A stretch of 8,865 bases of DNA from an uncultured Collinsella sp. Its GTDB lineage: Bacteria > Actinomycetota > Coriobacteriia > Coriobacteriales > Coriobacteriaceae. This document shows, piece after piece, positions 7,659-8,865 of the stretch. A model generated the notes under the pieces. The model worked only from the letters and a program-made list of their open reading frames with translations. It searched no databases and was not told where the DNA came from. Both the position numbers and the translations under genes were made by a program. The stretch lies in assembly GCA_902494035.1 (NCBI GenBank), contig CABURV010000064.1:1-8865 (forward strand), written 5' to 3'. Within the stretch, counting starts at the first letter, position 1, and the number at the start of each line of letters is the position of its first letter.

Positions 7659-8600
7659 ATGGCAGACGTCAAGAAAATCGCCACGCGTGTAAGCTACGGC
7701 GAGGCCCTCGTCGAGCTCGCCAACGAGCACGATGACTTTGTGGTCCTCGACGCCGACCTGGCCGCCGCCACGCAGACCGGTAAGTTTAAGGCCGCTTGCC
7801 CCGACCGCTTCTTCGATGTGGGCATCGCCGAGAGCAACCTGATGGGTGTTGCCGCCGGTATCGCGACCACCGGCCGCGTCGCCTTCGCGAGCAGCTTTGC
7901 CATGTTTGCCGCCGGCCGCGCCTTTGAGCAGGTCCGCAACTCCATCGGCTACCCGCATCTCAACGTTAAGATCGGTGCCACGCACGCCGGTATCTCGGTG
8001 GGCGAGGACGGTGCCACGCACCAGTGCTGCGAGGATATCGCCCTCATGCGCGTCATTCCCGGCATGACTGTGATCGTTCCCGCCGACGACGTCGAGGCCC
8101 GCGCCGTGACGCGCGCCGCCTACGAGTGCGACGGCCCCGTGTACATGCGCTTCGCCCGTTTGGCCTCGCCGGTTATCAACGACCCCGAGACCTACAAGTT
8201 CGAGGTGGGCAAGGGCATCGTCATGCGCGAGGGCACCGATGTGACCATCATCGCCTGCGGCCTGATGGTCGGCGAGGCGCTCGAGGCCGCCGAGCAGCTT
8301 GCTGCCGAGGGCATCGATGCCGAGGTCATCAACATGCACACCATCAAGCCCATCGACGCCGACCTGATCGTCAAGAGCGCCACCAAGACCGGCCACGTCG
8401 TGACCGTCGAGGAGCACTCCGTGATCGGTGGCCTGGGCAGCGCCGTTGCCGACGTCCTGTGCGAGCAGTGCCCGACGCCGCTCAAGAAGATCGGCGTCAA
8501 CGACACGTTCGGTGAGTCTGGCCCGGGCGCCGAGCTCCTGCACAAGTACGGCCTGGACGCCGCCAACATCGTGGCAACCACCAAGGAGTTCTTGGCCTAG
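7659..8600 (+). CDS. Transketolase, C-terminal subunit
   Basis: This 313-residue product supplies the pyrimidine-binding domain (about 1-180) and the transketolase C-terminal domain (about 190-313). Glu 58 in FFDVGIAESN is the conserved residue that activates the thiamine ring, and THAGISVGEDGATHQ (108-122) is the usual substrate-side loop. Neither half should be active alone, because the cofactor sits at the interface of the two domains. ATG 7659 lies 1 nt after the previous stop and AGGAG at 7647-7651 is spaced 7 nt from it. An open frame upstream (from 7575) only shadows the previous gene. A two-gene 1-deoxyxylulose-5-phosphate synthase or a pyruvate dehydrogenase E1 is less likely, given the motifs and lengths. 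The gene ends in TAG and is followed by a strong terminator. Confidence 0.95.
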   Translation: MADVKKIATRVSYGEALVELANEHDDFVVLDADLAAATQTGKFKAACPDRFFDVGIAESNLMGVAAGIATTGRVAFASSFAMFAAGRAFEQVRNSIGYPHLNVKIGATHAGISVGEDGATHQCCEDIALMRVIPGMTVIVPADDVEARAVTRAAYECDGPVYMRFARLASPVINDPETYKFEVGKGIVMREGTDVTIIACGLMVGEALEAAEQLAAEGIDAEVINMHTIKPIDADLIVKSATKTGHVVTVEEHSVIGGLGSAVADVLCEQCPTPLKKIGVNDTFGESGPGAELLHKYGLDAANIVATTKEFLA

Positions 8601-8644
8601 GGCAAGACGAGGCAAAGTATCGCTTCAGCAACTGTATGCAATCC

Positions 8645-8683
8645 AAAACAGGGGCGTCCTCAAAGAGGACGCCCCTGTTTTTT
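8645..8683 (+). terminator. Strong Rho-independent terminator of the transketolase operon
   Basis: A perfect 17-bp stem (8645-8661 with 8665-8681) has a 3-nt loop and a T-tract at 8678-8683. The A-run at 8645-8648 could make it work from the opposite strand as well. Confidence 0.95.
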
Positions 8684-8865
8684 ATCGACAACCAAATTAG
8701 GCCCGCACCAAGTAAGGGCTTTCTCCGGGAAACGGGCCCAGACCAGCAAAGTGCAATTCAGCCCCCAAGTATGGCGCTGCTGCACCCAAGCAAAACGCAG
8801 CGACCCCTTAGTTATCGCAGGCCGGGCACAGGGTTACTCTCCAAATCTTTCCGCAGGACGGAGGA
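8684..8865. other. Right-edge segment without an assignable gene
   Basis: No frame here is convincing. The last bases, CGGAGGA (8859-8865), look like a Shine-Dalgarno, so a + strand gene may start just outside the window. Two minus-strand frames are open from the edge, with stops at 8812-8814 and 8808-8810; the second would end in CPACDN, but both are under 20 codons and could be open by chance. GGCCCG (8700-8705) can pair with CGGGCC (8733-8738). Confidence 0.4.

Overview
This is a high-GC, gene-dense stretch with every recognisable gene on the + strand. The L31 with a long Ala/Lys/Glu tail, the secA-prfB pair, the split transketolase and the codon use together suggest a Coriobacteriia-type actinobacterium, with Collinsella as the best guess. 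That assignment is inference from gene content; there is no rRNA or other taxonomic marker in the window.

Layout. Bases 1-132 are the 3' end of a gene that looks like an ABC-transporter ATPase of the bacitracin/lantibiotic-export type. It is followed, 1 nt after its stop, by a gene for a small, tyrosine-rich protein with a Sec signal peptide (134-478) and a strong terminator (493-528). Bases 529-845 hold an 8-bp palindrome, a perfect 13-bp terminator-like hairpin with no gene to serve, and then a promoter and structured leader for rpmE (846-1271, ribosomal protein bL31 with a tail as long as its core). A terminator (1309-1342) and a long intergenic palindrome (1352-1403) precede secA (1607-4414). 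secA overlaps prfB (4414-5562, release factor 2) by one base in a TAATG junction. A 166-base gap with four consecutive hairpins, the last a U-tract terminator touching the next ribosome binding site, separates prfB from a YitT/DUF2179 membrane protein gene (5729-6619). An AT-rich promoter region leads to the two halves of a split transketolase (6827-7657 and 7659-8600), closed by a 17-bp terminator (8645-8683). The last 180 bases hold no gene I can assign.

Functionally, rpmE, secA and prfB are housekeeping genes for translation and protein export. The transketolase pair serves the non-oxidative pentose phosphate pathway. The left edge looks like accessory DNA (transport plus a secreted peptide). 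The points most worth checking are the exported Tyr-rich protein next to the ABC ATPase, the RF2 tripeptide reading SPT instead of SPF alongside scarce TGA stops, the L31 tail, and the unexplained palindromes and hairpin clusters.
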